Shown: positions 1 to 8,810 of the stretch, piece after piece
Layout of the letters: each line of letters opens with the position of its first letter
How positions within the stretch are numbered: the first letter of the stretch is position 1
Assembly (NCBI RefSeq): GCF_030816855.1
Contig: NZ_JAUSYK010000001.1
Location: forward strand, 682,001-746,000
Length of the DNA: 64,000 nt
Direction of reading: 5' to 3'
DNA from: Arthrobacter sp. B3I4
GTDB taxonomy: Bacteria; Actinomycetota; Actinomycetes; Actinomycetales; Micrococcaceae
Made by a program: the position numbers and the translations under genes
The notes under the pieces: model-generated
The model's database searches: none
What the model was told of the DNA's origin: nothing
Seen by the model: only the letters and a program-made list of their open reading frames with translations

Positions 1-1546
1 ACTTCCTGCGGGACCGGCTGCAGATCAGCGCCGCCGAAGCGCACCGCCGCCTGTCCCTGGCCCGCACCGTGCTGCCGCGCACCGGGATCACCGGGGACCG
101 GCTGCCTGCGGTGCATGAGGAACTTGGGGATGCGTTCGCTGCCGGGGACGTCCCGACCCGGTCAGCGACGATTATCAACCAGGCGTTGGAGCGGGTCCGG
201 CCGCTGTGTGATGCGGAGACCGCGGCGCGGATGGAACACTCCCTGACCTGCGCCGCGGCCGAGCATGACCCGGACTTCCTGTCCCGTCTGGCCCGGCGCT
301 GGTGGACGGCATCGACCAGGACGGCGGAGAACCTTCCGAGGAGCTCCTGCGCCAACTTCAGGGCGTGTTCATCCGCCGGCCCCGCCACGGGTTGCAGCAC
401 CTGGAGATCTTCGCGACCAACGAACAGTTCGAACACCTCCTCACCGCAATGAACACCGCCACCAACCCCCGCACCCCCAACCCCGCCACCAGTACCAAAG
501 AAACGGCAGGAACCGGCACCCGGGCGGCAACCGGCACCGGCACCCCGGCAACCGGCACCGCGGGCGCCGCGACAGGAGGAGCTGGCACCGCTGGCGCCGT
601 TGGGGCTGGGTACGCAGGTGACCGGGCCGAGCAGGATGTGTTCGTTCCGGGTCTGGACTGGCGGTCGCGGCCGCAGAAACTCCTCGACGGTCTTGTCGGC
701 GCTTCCAAAGTCGCCCTCGCCTCCGGCGGGATGCCCGCCACCGGCGGACTCCGGCCCCAGGTCATGGTCACCATCGACTACCGTGACCTCCTCGACCGCC
801 TCCAAAACACCACCACCAATACAGCTGCCGACACAACAGCCACAGCCGGGACAACCGAGGCGCCGGGAGCCGGTGACGGTAACGCGTTCACCTTCGGCAA
901 CAGCGGCACCACCAACGCCGGTGACGGTAACGGATTCAGCTTCGGCAACAGCGTCACCACCACCAACGCGGAGAGCGGTAACGGATTCAGCTTCGGCCAA
1001 GGCTTCGGGTGGGACACCGGCCAAAGCGCCGAGGGCGGTAAGGAATTCAGCTTCCGCAACGGCGGCAACACCACCGGCTTGGGGTCCCGGGTCAGCTGCG
1101 GCGGGGCCGGGCCGTTAGGGTTCACCGGAACCGGGACCCTGGCGTTCACCGGACCTGTCACGGCCTCAACGATCCGCAAGATCGCCTGCGACGCGGACAT
1201 CATCCCCGTCCTGCTCGGCTCCCAAGGCCGGGTCCTGGACATCGGCCGCGCCAGCCGGGTCTTCCCGCCCCACATCCGCAAAGCCCTCACTGCCCGCGAC
1301 CAGGGCTGTACCTTCCCCGGCTGCACCATCCCCGCGTCCTGGTGCGAAGCCCACCACATCACCTACTGGTCCCGCGGCGGCACCACCGGAACCGACAACG
1401 GAACCCTGCTCTGCTCCCACCACCATCACCTGATCCACAAAGAAGCCTGGACCATCCAACTGCGAAGCGGCGTCCCGTGGTTCATCCCGCCACCCCACCT
1501 CGACCCACGCCAAACACCAAGACAAAACCACTACTTCCGCTCATGA
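1..1546 (+). pseudogene. DUF222 / HNH endonuclease domain protein, 5'-cut by the window edge and frameshifted near base 300
   Basis: From base 3 the sequence reads as a DUF222 domain (FLRDRLQIS...) up to about base 298. The family sequence then continues in another frame from 302 (VDGIDQDG...GVFIRRPRHGLQHLEIF). Adding one G in the run at 299-303 (giving RWVDG) would join the frames, so one base is missing here: a true frameshift or a sequencing error. The C-terminal part (about 1255-1480) has an HNH nuclease signature, with Cys/His clusters CTFPGC, CEAHH and LLCSHHHHLIH. Such DUF222-HNH proteins (13E12-repeat-like) are multicopy in Arthrobacter and mycobacteria; their role is unsettled. Between the domains lies a low-complexity Gly/Thr-rich linker with tandem FSFG-type repeats. 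The true start lies left of the window. Confidence 0.8.
872..1075 (+). repeat. In-frame tandem repeat coding GNGFSFGN-like units inside the DUF222-HNH gene
   Basis: Four degenerate copies begin near 872, 920, 971 and 1031, so units are 48, 51 and 60 nt. Each codes GDGN-(A/G)-F-(T/S)-FG-N or a close variant; the last copy has decayed to GGKEFSFRN. The repeat length differs from copy to copy by whole codons, so the reading frame is kept. It lies in the linker between DUF222 and HNH domains. Confidence 0.75.
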
Positions 1547-1755
1547 CGGCAGCTGGCGGGAAAGCGTCTTAGAGGTACTGCCATCCCTTTCTACATGACG
1601 AGCGCGGGCAGACAGTCACCATTGCCGGGGAGCGGCCGATGCTCCAGACTGGCCGGAGGTGAATGTACACGCAGGACGGCTCAGATAGGTTGGAATGCAA
1701 CAACCGGTATCTCGCGCCCTGGCCTGAGAGCCGTCAACAGAGAGGAAGTACAGCC

Positions 1756-2262
1756 GTGCAGAGCCCTACCCCGGCAAACCCGGACAGAGTGCAGCAGCAG
1801 CTGGCCATCTTTGATGTTGTCCGACGTGCCCGAGGCAAGTCGCTTGCCGAGGTGAAGACAATGCTCACCAAGGCGTTCGCGGACCGTGGCCTGCCCAGGC
1901 AGCCGGACCTGTGGGTCGATGCTGTGGCGTCCGAGGCCGCCTACGGGAAGCCCTATATCGTGGACCTCCCTGCCGCCGTTGCCGCGGACAGCATCACCAA
2001 CGCTCCCGACCCAAAAGTGGAGGAAATCCTCCGTGACCGCCGTCAACTCAGGTCGGAAAGCGACACCGAGGATCCGGAAGCCGGCCCCGCCACAAAAGCG
2101 GCTCAACGAGAAGCGATCGACGACGCCGCCCACCCGCGGGGCGGTGCGGGCGTCCGTCCGCTTACGTTGCTGGGTTTCGTCGCGGCAGCTGCCGCCATCG
2201 CCCTCGCGGCCGCAGCGGCCCGTGCGGCCCTTCGCCGTTCAAGTCGGCATCAGGGGCGGTAA
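1756..2262 (+). CDS. Hypothetical protein with one C-terminal membrane segment
   Basis: I do not recognise this family. The chosen GTG start is preceded by AGAGGAAG at 1741-1748, a good ribosome site; the frame is open further upstream but has no such site. The 168-residue product has a soluble N-terminal half with a compact region (VQQQLAIFDVVRRARGKSL...) that could be a small helical domain. A charged middle part follows, rich in Asp, Glu and Lys. One hydrophobic Ala-rich helix near residues 135-158 and a basic tail complete it, suggesting a membrane-anchored protein with its bulk in the cytoplasm. It stands alone, upstream of the NADH dehydrogenase gene. Confidence 0.6.
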   Translation: MQSPTPANPDRVQQQLAIFDVVRRARGKSLAEVKTMLTKAFADRGLPRQPDLWVDAVASEAAYGKPYIVDLPAAVAADSITNAPDPKVEEILRDRRQLRSESDTEDPEAGPATKAAQREAIDDAAHPRGGAGVRPLTLLGFVAAAAAIALAAAAARAALRRSSRHQGR

Positions 2263-2389
2263 TAATCCAAAATCCTCAGCTGCGGTAAGCCGAAGTCGCG
2301 GCCGCGGGTCGTTCGGCTGACCTGGCTGGTCCTTTCTGTCTGGCGCTTGGGCACTGTTGCCCGGGCCTCAGGAGGAGTAGGTTGCTCAG

Positions 2390-3652
2390 ATGGAAGATAC
2401 CTATCAGGTCATCGTGGTCGGTTCCGGATTCGCAGGCCTTTCGGCTGCCAAGGAACTGGGTCGAAAAGGTGTGCGCGTACTGCTCATCGACTCCAACAAC
2501 TACCATCAATTCCAGCCCCTCCTGTACCAGGTGGCCACCTCGCAGATCGGGGTTTCTGCCGTTACCCGCCCCATCCGGTCGGTCTTCCGCAAGCTCCCAA
2601 GCGTGCGGGTGATGACCGCGGAGGTGGCCGCCGTCGACGTCGCTAACCACACCGTCACCACCGCCGACGGCGACACGCTACAGGCCCAGATTCTGGTGAT
2701 AGCAGTGGGCGCCGTGCCGAACTTCTTCAACACTTCAGGCGCTGAAGAGCACGCCTTGCCGTTGTATTCGATCACTGATGCGACCGCGCTCGGAACCAGC
2801 CTGACCCGGTTACTTGACCAGGCCGATCGGGAGCCCGACGTCCCGGTCGAAGTGGTCGTGGTCGGCGGAGGCCCGACGGGTGTGGAAACCGCAGGGGCGA
2901 TGGCGGAAAACATCAAGTTCGTGGTGACCAAGTACTTCTCCCCCGAGCTCGCCGCTCGGTGCCGCGTGCACCTGGTGGACATGGTTCCCAGTGTCCTAAA
3001 CATGTTTTCGTCGAAGTCCCAGGAGTACACCACGGAGCGGCTGCTGAAGATCGGCGTGCAACTGCACATGGGAGTCGGGGTCACCGAGGTGCGCGCCGAC
3101 GGCGTGACACTGGCAGACGGCACTGACATCCCCAGCCGGATGGTGGTCTGGGCCGGTGGCCTCAAGGGCGGTGACCTGCTCGCCCAGTCCGGCCTGAGCC
3201 AAGGAAAGGGAGGCCGCATCGACGTTCACTCGGACCTGACCGCCCCTGATGTTGAGGGCGTCTACGTCCTCGGCGACGCAGCCAACATCACCGACGCGAC
3301 CGGCGCCAAGCTGCCTCAGCTGGGGTCCGTGGCCCAGCAGGCCGGGAAATGGGCCGGCAAAAACATTTACGCGGACCTCAACGGAGGTACCCGGCAGCCC
3401 TTCCGTTATCTCGACAAGGGGTACATGGCGATGATCGGGCGGGGCGCCGCCGTCGCCGAGATCGGCCGCAAGCGCCTCCAGCTTCAGGGACCGCTGGCTT
3501 TCGTCTCATGGCTCCTGGTCCACCTCGCCCTCCTGTCCGGAACGCAACAGAAGGTCCGCGCCCTCTTCTCCTGGCTCAACGGCTACATCCTCCACAGCCC
3601 GGCCCAGGTGGTGGTCGGCGGGACAGAACGGCGTCCTCAGCTCGGCCGCTAG
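2390..3652 (+). CDS. ndh: Type II NADH dehydrogenase (NDH-2), FAD-dependent NADH:quinone oxidoreductase
   Basis: NDH-2 oxidises NADH and passes electrons to quinone at the inner membrane face without pumping protons. The N-terminus has the FAD dinucleotide fold (VVGSGFAGLSAAKEL) followed by NNYHQFQPLLYQVAT, typical of NDH-2. A second Rossmann motif (VVVVGGGPTGVETAG, near residue 160) binds NADH. The GVYVLGDAA segment and the following LPQLGSVAQQAGKWAGKNI helix match the FAD/quinone region, and the C-terminus has a hydrophobic membrane-associated helix (FVSWLLVHLALL). The length, 420 residues, is usual. A GGAGGAG ribosome site at about 2370 precedes the ATG. It appears monocistronic. Confidence 0.92.
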   Translation: MEDTYQVIVVGSGFAGLSAAKELGRKGVRVLLIDSNNYHQFQPLLYQVATSQIGVSAVTRPIRSVFRKLPSVRVMTAEVAAVDVANHTVTTADGDTLQAQILVIAVGAVPNFFNTSGAEEHALPLYSITDATALGTSLTRLLDQADREPDVPVEVVVVGGGPTGVETAGAMAENIKFVVTKYFSPELAARCRVHLVDMVPSVLNMFSSKSQEYTTERLLKIGVQLHMGVGVTEVRADGVTLADGTDIPSRMVVWAGGLKGGDLLAQSGLSQGKGGRIDVHSDLTAPDVEGVYVLGDAANITDATGAKLPQLGSVAQQAGKWAGKNIYADLNGGTRQPFRYLDKGYMAMIGRGAAVAEIGRKRLQLQGPLAFVSWLLVHLALLSGTQQKVRALFSWLNGYILHSPAQVVVGGTERRPQLGR

Positions 3653-3757
3653 GACAACTTCATTGTTACCCGTGGCCTGAGTAATTTCGCGCTGGCACCT
3701 GTAGGATTTTGCTTTCGAAGCCGGAAATTAACTCCGGCGTGGCGCAAGGAGGGCATG

Positions 3758-3961
3758 ATGGCCGAGAACCTGCATCTCACCCCAGAGGAAGATTTTCCGG
3801 AAGATCTCACAGATGTCGGAGACCAGCAGTTGCAGGTCCTCGACAGCCAGATCCAACGCCAACTCGACTACGAAGTTGTTATTGAGGGAGAGCCCAACCC
3901 CGAGACGGAGTTCCGGCATTATGAACTCGATGAGGAGTTCCAGAGCCGCGACGACCGCTAG
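3758..3961 (+). CDS. Short acidic hypothetical protein
   Basis: This 67-residue protein is rich in Glu and Asp and has no membrane segment or recognisable domain. Two ATG codons are adjacent (3755 and 3758). The ribosome site AAGGAGGG ends at 3753, so the second ATG has the better spacing. The stop lies 66 bases before the end of the convergent oxidoreductase-like gene. It could be a small regulatory or stress protein, but nothing in the sequence shows a function. Confidence 0.6.
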   Translation: MAENLHLTPEEDFPEDLTDVGDQQLQVLDSQIQRQLDYEVVIEGEPNPETEFRHYELDEEFQSRDDR

Positions 3962-4027
3962 CGCAGCCGCTACGGGTCGGGGGCGTTCAGCGGCGCCAGC
4001 GATACGGCGTCGTCGTCGAAACCCGGC

Positions 4028-4858
4028 TCAGGCGGCGGGACTGCCGGGATTGGCGTACTCCACGAGCACGCCGCCGTGCCGCAGAGCGGCCAAGCCGGAG
4101 TCCACCCAATCGCCGCCCAGTCCGTCCAGCGCGGCGTCCACTCCCTTCGGTTCCGCGCGGCGCAGCGTCTCCACCGCGGCCTGCCCCCGCACCCCAAGAG
4201 GTATTACGCCGTTTGCGACGAGCCAGGGATCCTTTGCCCCGGTTTCGACACCGTACATTGTCAGCTGAAGCAGTAACCCCAGCTGCACCAGCGCTGTGCC
4301 AATCCCGCCGGCGGCACCGGTGACGAGAATAGCCTGCCCCCGCTGGACGCCTGCCACCCGAGAGAGCACCTGGTGTGCGACCAGATAATTGAGCGCCACG
4401 GCCACCACCTCGCCCGCGTCCAGTCCACGGGGGACATGCATCATGGGGTACCGCCGCACAAAGACGTACTCGGCGTACCCGCCACGCTCCGTCAGCACCA
4501 CCACCCGGTCCCCCGGAGCAACTGCGGTCACGCCGCTCCCGACGGCATCCACCTCACCCACCACGGCGTAGCCGGGAACAAACGGGAACCGCGGCGGATA
4601 AGTCGATAATCCCCGGCGCGCCTGCACGTCCACTGCGCTGACGCTGCTGGCTTCCACCCGCACCCTGACTTCGCCCCGCCGTGGGTCCCTGAGCTGACGG
4701 ACAACCACTTCCAGCACTTCCGGCCCACCCCGGCGGAGGGCAACCACGCAGCGGTACTCGCCCGGCCCAGCCCCTTGCCCGGCGCGTGAGGTGCCGGATC
4801 CGCCTGCCATCCCGACAGCAGCCCACCCCGTAAGCCGCCGCAGCGCTTTATCTCCCAC
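4028..4858 (-). CDS. Quinone oxidoreductase-like medium-chain dehydrogenase, C-terminally short
   Basis: The protein follows the zinc-independent MDR/quinone oxidoreductase pattern. It has a GroES-like N-terminal half (ALRRGGPEVLEV, RVEASSVSAVDVQARRG, PFVPGYAVVGEV, GVTAVAPGDRVVVL), then a cofactor fold with TGAAGGIGTALVQLG and DAALDGLGGDWVDSGLAAL. The usual family length is about 320-340 residues. This one ends after LVEYANPGS at residue 276, so the last 50-60 residues (final strand and helix) are absent, and no other frame just downstream supplies them. The segment after the Rossmann glycine motif is also poorly conserved. GTG 4858 has GGAGAGG upstream; the conserved domain starts about 37 residues in. 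It may be a decaying gene. Confidence 0.65.
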   Translation of the reverse strand: MGDKALRRLTGWAAVGMAGGSGTSRAGQGAGPGEYRCVVALRRGGPEVLEVVVRQLRDPRRGEVRVRVEASSVSAVDVQARRGLSTYPPRFPFVPGYAVVGEVDAVGSGVTAVAPGDRVVVLTERGGYAEYVFVRRYPMMHVPRGLDAGEVVAVALNYLVAHQVLSRVAGVQRGQAILVTGAAGGIGTALVQLGLLLQLTMYGVETGAKDPWLVANGVIPLGVRGQAAVETLRRAEPKGVDAALDGLGGDWVDSGLAALRHGGVLVEYANPGSPAA

Positions 4859-4981
4859 GCGGACATCCTCTCCGGGGTTCTCAGGACCGCATCACCGGCT
4901 GCTTCGCTTACCAGCGTGGTCCCACAGCCCAGATGCCGGCAGGGTCCAAGGTCATGCCGGTGTCCTCGGTAGGCTCGGGCG

Positions 4982-5632
4982 ATGGAGAACTCCGGAAACC
5001 TGGCCCGCGTTCGGACCGTCTACGACATGGTTGCCGAGACGTACGCGGCCGTCCTTCCGGACACCAGCTTCGAGGCGCCCGAAGACCTGGCTCTGATCAA
5101 CGAGTTTTCAGCACGGCTACGCGGAGCGGCCGGGCACAGAGTGGTTGACGCCGGATGCGGCACCGGACGCATGAGTGCGTACCTGAGCGGCGCGGGGCTA
5201 CAGGTCACCGGAGTCGACCTCTCGCCAGGCATGGTTCGCACGGCGCAACGCCTCCATCCGCGGCTCACCTTCGCGGTGGGCGGCCTGGCTGAGCTTCCGG
5301 TGGCGGACGCCGCCGTCGACGGCGTTTTCGCCTGGTACTCGATCATTCACTCCGCCCCGGCCGCTCTCTCGGGGACTGCCCGCGAGTTCTGGCGGGTGCT
5401 CCGTCCCGGCGGGCTGGCGCTTGTCGCCTTTCACGTGGGCAGCGGCCACCGGACGCTCCAACGCGCCTACGGGCATGACGTTGAACTTCGGCTGGAACTG
5501 CACCGGCCGGACGACGTCGGACTTCGGTTCGCGGGACAAGGCTTCGTTCCGGAGATGCAGCTGCTCCGGGCGGCGCGGGGAACGGAAAAACACCCGCAGG
5601 CGGCCCTGGTCATGAGCAAACCGAAGGTCTAG
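4982..5632 (+). CDS. Class I SAM-dependent methyltransferase
   Basis: The 216-residue protein has the SAM-binding motif I VVDAGCGTGRMSAYL (near residue 55), the acidic motif end VTGVDLSPGM, and a post-motif FWRVLRPGGLALVAFH typical of Methyltransf_11-type enzymes. The substrate cannot be told from sequence. It is flanked by an oppositely oriented oxidoreductase gene and the downstream permease, with no evident partner. A GC-rich hairpin (about 5646-5668) lies between it and the permease and may separate the two transcripts. Confidence 0.85.
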   Translation: MENSGNLARVRTVYDMVAETYAAVLPDTSFEAPEDLALINEFSARLRGAAGHRVVDAGCGTGRMSAYLSGAGLQVTGVDLSPGMVRTAQRLHPRLTFAVGGLAELPVADAAVDGVFAWYSIIHSAPAALSGTAREFWRVLRPGGLALVAFHVGSGHRTLQRAYGHDVELRLELHRPDDVGLRFAGQGFVPEMQLLRAARGTEKHPQAALVMSKPKV

Positions 5633-5733
5633 GCGACGGGGAAGGACCGTCGGCCGGGCGCGGTCCGCGCGGTAAAGTGGCACCGGAAGATTCCTTCCCG
5701 GCCCCGCCACACCATCTTGAAAGGCTCACTGCC

Positions 5734-7089
5734 ATGAGCATGCTCGGCACCAACTGGAAGATCCACGGAAACGGCAAGTCCATCCGCCCCGGCGAGGTCG
5801 TCCGGCCGGATGAGCGCCTCACGTGGCCGCTGACCATCGGCGTCGGCATGCAGCATGTGGTGGCCATGTTCGGCGCCACCTTCCTGGTTCCGATCATCAC
5901 CGGCATGCCGCCCGCCACCACCTTGTTCTTCTCCGGCATCGGCACCTTGCTGTTCCTGGTTATCACCAAGGGCCGCGTTCCCAGCTACCTCGGCTCCTCC
6001 TTCGCCTTCATCGCCCCGATCATGGCATCGCAGCAGCAGTTCGGGATCCCGGGGGCGCTGGGCGGCGTGGTGCTGGCCGGTGTCGGACTGGCCGTCATCG
6101 GGGCCATCGTGCAGAAATTCGGCGCCGGCTGGATCAACCGCCTCATGCCGCCGATCGTCACGGGCGCCATTGTCGGCCTCATCGGCCTGAACCTGGCTCC
6201 GGCGGCCAAGAACAACTTCGACGCCGCCCCGGTCACCGCCCTGGTCACGCTCGCCGTGATCATCGTCGTCAGCGTCTTCTTCCGGGGCATCCTGGGACGG
6301 TTGAGCATCCTGGTCGGCGTCGTCGTGGGCTACCTGGTCGCCATGGTCCGCGGCGAGATCAACTTCGCCAAGGTCGACTCCGCCGCCTGGATCGGCCTCC
6401 CGCATTTCCAGACCCCCGAATTCCACCTCGGCGTCGTCGGCCTCTTCGTGCCTGTCGTGCTGGTGCTCGTGGCCGAAAACATCGGCCACGTAAAGTCCGT
6501 TTCCGCCATGACCGGCCAAAACCTCGACGGCGTCTCCGGCCGCGCGCTCATGGCCGACGGTGCCGCAACCGTCCTTGCCGGTCTGGGCGGCGGTTCCGGC
6601 ACCACCACCTACGCCGAAAACATCGGTGTGATGGCCGCGACGAAGGTCTATTCGACTGCGGCGTACTGGGTGGCGGGCATCTTCGCCGTCGTGCTCAGCT
6701 TCTCGCCGAAGTTCGGCGAACTCATTGCCACCGTCCCGGCCGGCGTGCTCGGCGGGGCCGCCACCATGCTCTACGGCATGATCGGCATCCTGGGGGTCAA
6801 AATCTGGGTGCAGAACAAGGTCAACTTCTCCAACCCGGTCAACCTCACCACCGCCGCAGTGGCCCTGATCATTGGTATCGCCGACTACACCTGGACCATC
6901 GGCGACTTGAAGTTCACCGGCATCGCCCTCGGGTCGGCCGCCGCCCTGGTCATCTACCACGGCATGAAAGCCATTGCGAAGGCCCGCGGCACCGTGGCCG
7001 AGCCGGAGACCGAAGCCAGCACGCCCGTGGCGGCCGCCCGCGCTGCTGTCAACGCCGCAGCGAAACGCTCCCCGAAGAAACGGCGCTGA
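5734..7089 (+). CDS. NCS2-family nucleobase:cation symporter, uracil permease type
   Basis: The 451-residue protein is a polytopic membrane protein with about 12-14 hydrophobic segments. N-terminal GVGMQHVVAMFGATFLVPIITG is the family hallmark, and the centre has VAENIGHVKSVSAMTG followed by GLGGGSGTTTYAENIGVMA, the substrate-region motif of UraA/uracil-xanthine permeases. It imports uracil or a related base with protons. ATG 5734 is preferred over 5677 because the conserved protein begins there and GAAAGG lies upstream. The cytoplasmic tail is Ala/Lys/Arg-rich. A hairpin at 7150-7194 ends the transcript. Confidence 0.9.
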   Translation: MSMLGTNWKIHGNGKSIRPGEVVRPDERLTWPLTIGVGMQHVVAMFGATFLVPIITGMPPATTLFFSGIGTLLFLVITKGRVPSYLGSSFAFIAPIMASQQQFGIPGALGGVVLAGVGLAVIGAIVQKFGAGWINRLMPPIVTGAIVGLIGLNLAPAAKNNFDAAPVTALVTLAVIIVVSVFFRGILGRLSILVGVVVGYLVAMVRGEINFAKVDSAAWIGLPHFQTPEFHLGVVGLFVPVVLVLVAENIGHVKSVSAMTGQNLDGVSGRALMADGAATVLAGLGGGSGTTTYAENIGVMAATKVYSTAAYWVAGIFAVVLSFSPKFGELIATVPAGVLGGAATMLYGMIGILGVKIWVQNKVNFSNPVNLTTAAVALIIGIADYTWTIGDLKFTGIALGSAAALVIYHGMKAIAKARGTVAEPETEASTPVAAARAAVNAAAKRSPKKRR

Positions 7090-7149
7090 CGTAGCACGGA
7101 CGTAGCACTGACAGGCTCTGCCAAGCGGCAGTGCCCAGCCATTACCAAG

Positions 7150-7194
7150 AAGGCCGGGGCCCTTCCCCCAGTTGGTGGGAGGGCGCCCGGCCTT
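7150..7194. terminator. Hairpin terminator between convergent permease and acidic-protein genes
   Basis: AAGGCCGGG at 7150-7158 pairs with CCCGGCCTT at 7186-7194, and an inner imperfect stem (CCCT/AGGG, CCA/TGG) closes it. No clear T-run follows, as is common in high-GC actinobacteria. Genes converge on it, so it may serve both. Confidence 0.6.
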
Positions 7195-7212
7195 CAGCTG
7201 TCCGCGACGGGT

Positions 7213-7746
7213 TTAGCCGGCGTTGAAAGATTCCTCATCGTCGCCGTCCCGGTCCTTCGGCGCCTTCTCGTCCGGCAGATCGGTGCCGCTGCCGTCGGGG
7301 ATTCCAGCGGCGTCCTGGCCGGACTCCGAGGAGAACGGGCGGTCCGAATCCGGTTCCTCCGTGTTGGACTGGTCCATGTCCGCTTCCGATGAGGGCACCG
7401 CGCCGCCGTTTTCAGCCGCCGTTTGGTCGCCCTGCTCGAATCCTGCTTCGGTGCTTTCGTTCTCTGCGCTCATTTGTTCCTCCGTTCCTCCGAAGCGTCC
7501 CGCTCCGGGTTCTCCTGCACTGTCTTGGTCTTCGGCACCGAACTGGCTGAGATCGGGAGCCCCGGCGGGGTAGGTTTCTCCGTCCGGGCTGTCCTGGTTC
7601 AGGCCCGCGGCGTCGAAGGCCTCTTCGTCCCGGGGCTGCGTGAAGGACTTTGCGTCGCCGTCCGGGAGTTCCTGCTCGGCTGTCGGGGTTCCGTAGCCGC
7701 CGGCTTCTTCCTCGACGACGCGATCCTGCTGGTTGTCCTGAGTCAT
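7213..7746 (-). CDS. Highly acidic, probably disordered hypothetical protein
   Basis: The 177-residue product is dominated by Glu, Asp, Gly, Gln, Ser and Pro, has no hydrophobic core, and looks intrinsically disordered. No domain is recognised. The start MTQDNQQ at 7746 is preferred because GGAGGAA sits just upstream; an ATG five codons earlier overlaps that site. It follows the SDR gene on the same strand with a 65-base gap, so the two may share a transcript. Its composition recalls hydrophilic stress proteins, but that is an inference. Confidence 0.65.
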   Translation of the reverse strand: MTQDNQQDRVVEEEAGGYGTPTAEQELPDGDAKSFTQPRDEEAFDAAGLNQDSPDGETYPAGAPDLSQFGAEDQDSAGEPGAGRFGGTEEQMSAENESTEAGFEQGDQTAAENGGAVPSSEADMDQSNTEEPDSDRPFSSESGQDAAGIPDGSGTDLPDEKAPKDRDGDDEESFNAG

Positions 7747-7811
7747 GGGTTCCTCCTGCAATCGGGCATTTGGTCAGTTGAATCTGGATAGCGAGTTCGC
7801 AAGAGCCTGTT

Positions 7812-8708
7812 CTAGAGGCCCTTGCCGCCAGTTACCGGCAGCACGGCGCCGGAGATGTAGGAGCCGTGGTCGGATGCCAGCAACACGTAGGCCGGGGCCA
7901 GTTCAGCGGGCTGTCCGGCCCGCTGCAGGGGCGTGTCCTGACCGAAGCTGGGAAGCTTGTCCGGCCATTCAGTGGCCGGAATCAGCGGGGTCCAGATGGG
8001 TCCCGGCGCCACGGCGTTGACCCGGATACCCTTGGGTCCCAGCTCCTGGGCGAGGGCCTTGGTGAAGGCCACCTGCGCAGCCTTGGTCATGGCGTAATCA
8101 ACAAGCTCCGGCGAGGGGTTGAAGGCCTGGATCGACGCCGTCGTAATGATGGACGACCCCGGCTTCAAGTGCGGGACCGCGGCACGGGCGGTCCAGAGAA
8201 GGGAGTACAGGTTGGTCTTGAAGACCCGGTCGAATTCCTCGGTGGGCAGGGATTCGAGGCTGTCCCGGTTCTTCTGGTAGCCGGCGTTGAGTACCAGGGC
8301 GTCCAGCCGGCCGAACTCCGCGAGCGCGTCGTCCACAATCTTGGCCGAGAAGTCCTCATTGCGCCCGTCGCCTGCCAGCAACAGCGCCCTGCGGCCTGCT
8401 TTGCGGATCCATTCGGCGGTGTCCTGAGCGTCGTCTTCTTCTTCGGGAAGGTAGGAGATGGCGACGTCGGCGCCTTCGCGGGCGAACGCAATGGCCACCG
8501 CTTTACCGATTCCGGAGTCCCCTCCGGTGATCAGCGCCGCCTTTCCTTCAAGGGCCCGGCTGCCTTCATAGCTTTCCTCGCCGTGGTCCGGCTTTGGCTC
8601 CATGGGCGCTGTCAGTCCGGGCTGTTCCTGTACCTGCTCCGGAAAGGATCCGGAGTAGTACCCGCCCCGGGGGTCTGTCGGCTGGTCTTGCTGCTTTGAG
8701 TCGCTCAA
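7812..8708 (-). CDS. SDR family oxidoreductase, general-stress type
   Basis: A short-chain dehydrogenase of 298 residues with a 50-residue hydrophilic N-terminal extension (SDSKQQDQPTDPRGG...) seen in the YhdG/YhxC-like subgroup. It has cofactor motif TGGDSGIGKAVAIAFA, NAG in LVLNAGYQKN, catalytic Ser (SSIITTASIQ) and Tyr-Lys in VDYAMTKAAQ, and a C-terminal ISGAVLPVTGGKGL. It should reduce or oxidise a small carbonyl or alcohol with NAD(P)H; the substrate is unknown. Members are often induced by osmotic or oxidative stress, which would suit its neighbours. Confidence 0.9.
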   Translation of the reverse strand: MSDSKQQDQPTDPRGGYYSGSFPEQVQEQPGLTAPMEPKPDHGEESYEGSRALEGKAALITGGDSGIGKAVAIAFAREGADVAISYLPEEEDDAQDTAEWIRKAGRRALLLAGDGRNEDFSAKIVDDALAEFGRLDALVLNAGYQKNRDSLESLPTEEFDRVFKTNLYSLLWTARAAVPHLKPGSSIITTASIQAFNPSPELVDYAMTKAAQVAFTKALAQELGPKGIRVNAVAPGPIWTPLIPATEWPDKLPSFGQDTPLQRAGQPAELAPAYVLLASDHGSYISGAVLPVTGGKGL

Positions 8709-8810
8709 TTAGTCCACCTACCCAAACGTGTCGGTTTTCCTGTTCCTCCACCGTACCCGAAAATCGTCAGTAAGCTTAGTACTATCTGGAAACTTGAACG
8801 AGGAGCACCG

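Noticed and set aside
5629..6960. 443-residue open frame antisense to the NCS2 permease gene
   Set aside because: Its composition is Asp/Glu/Gly/His-rich with no domain, and it is the reverse shadow of a strongly conserved permease.
5823..7094. 423-residue Arg/His-rich frame on the permease strand
   Set aside because: It is the out-of-frame reading of the permease gene.
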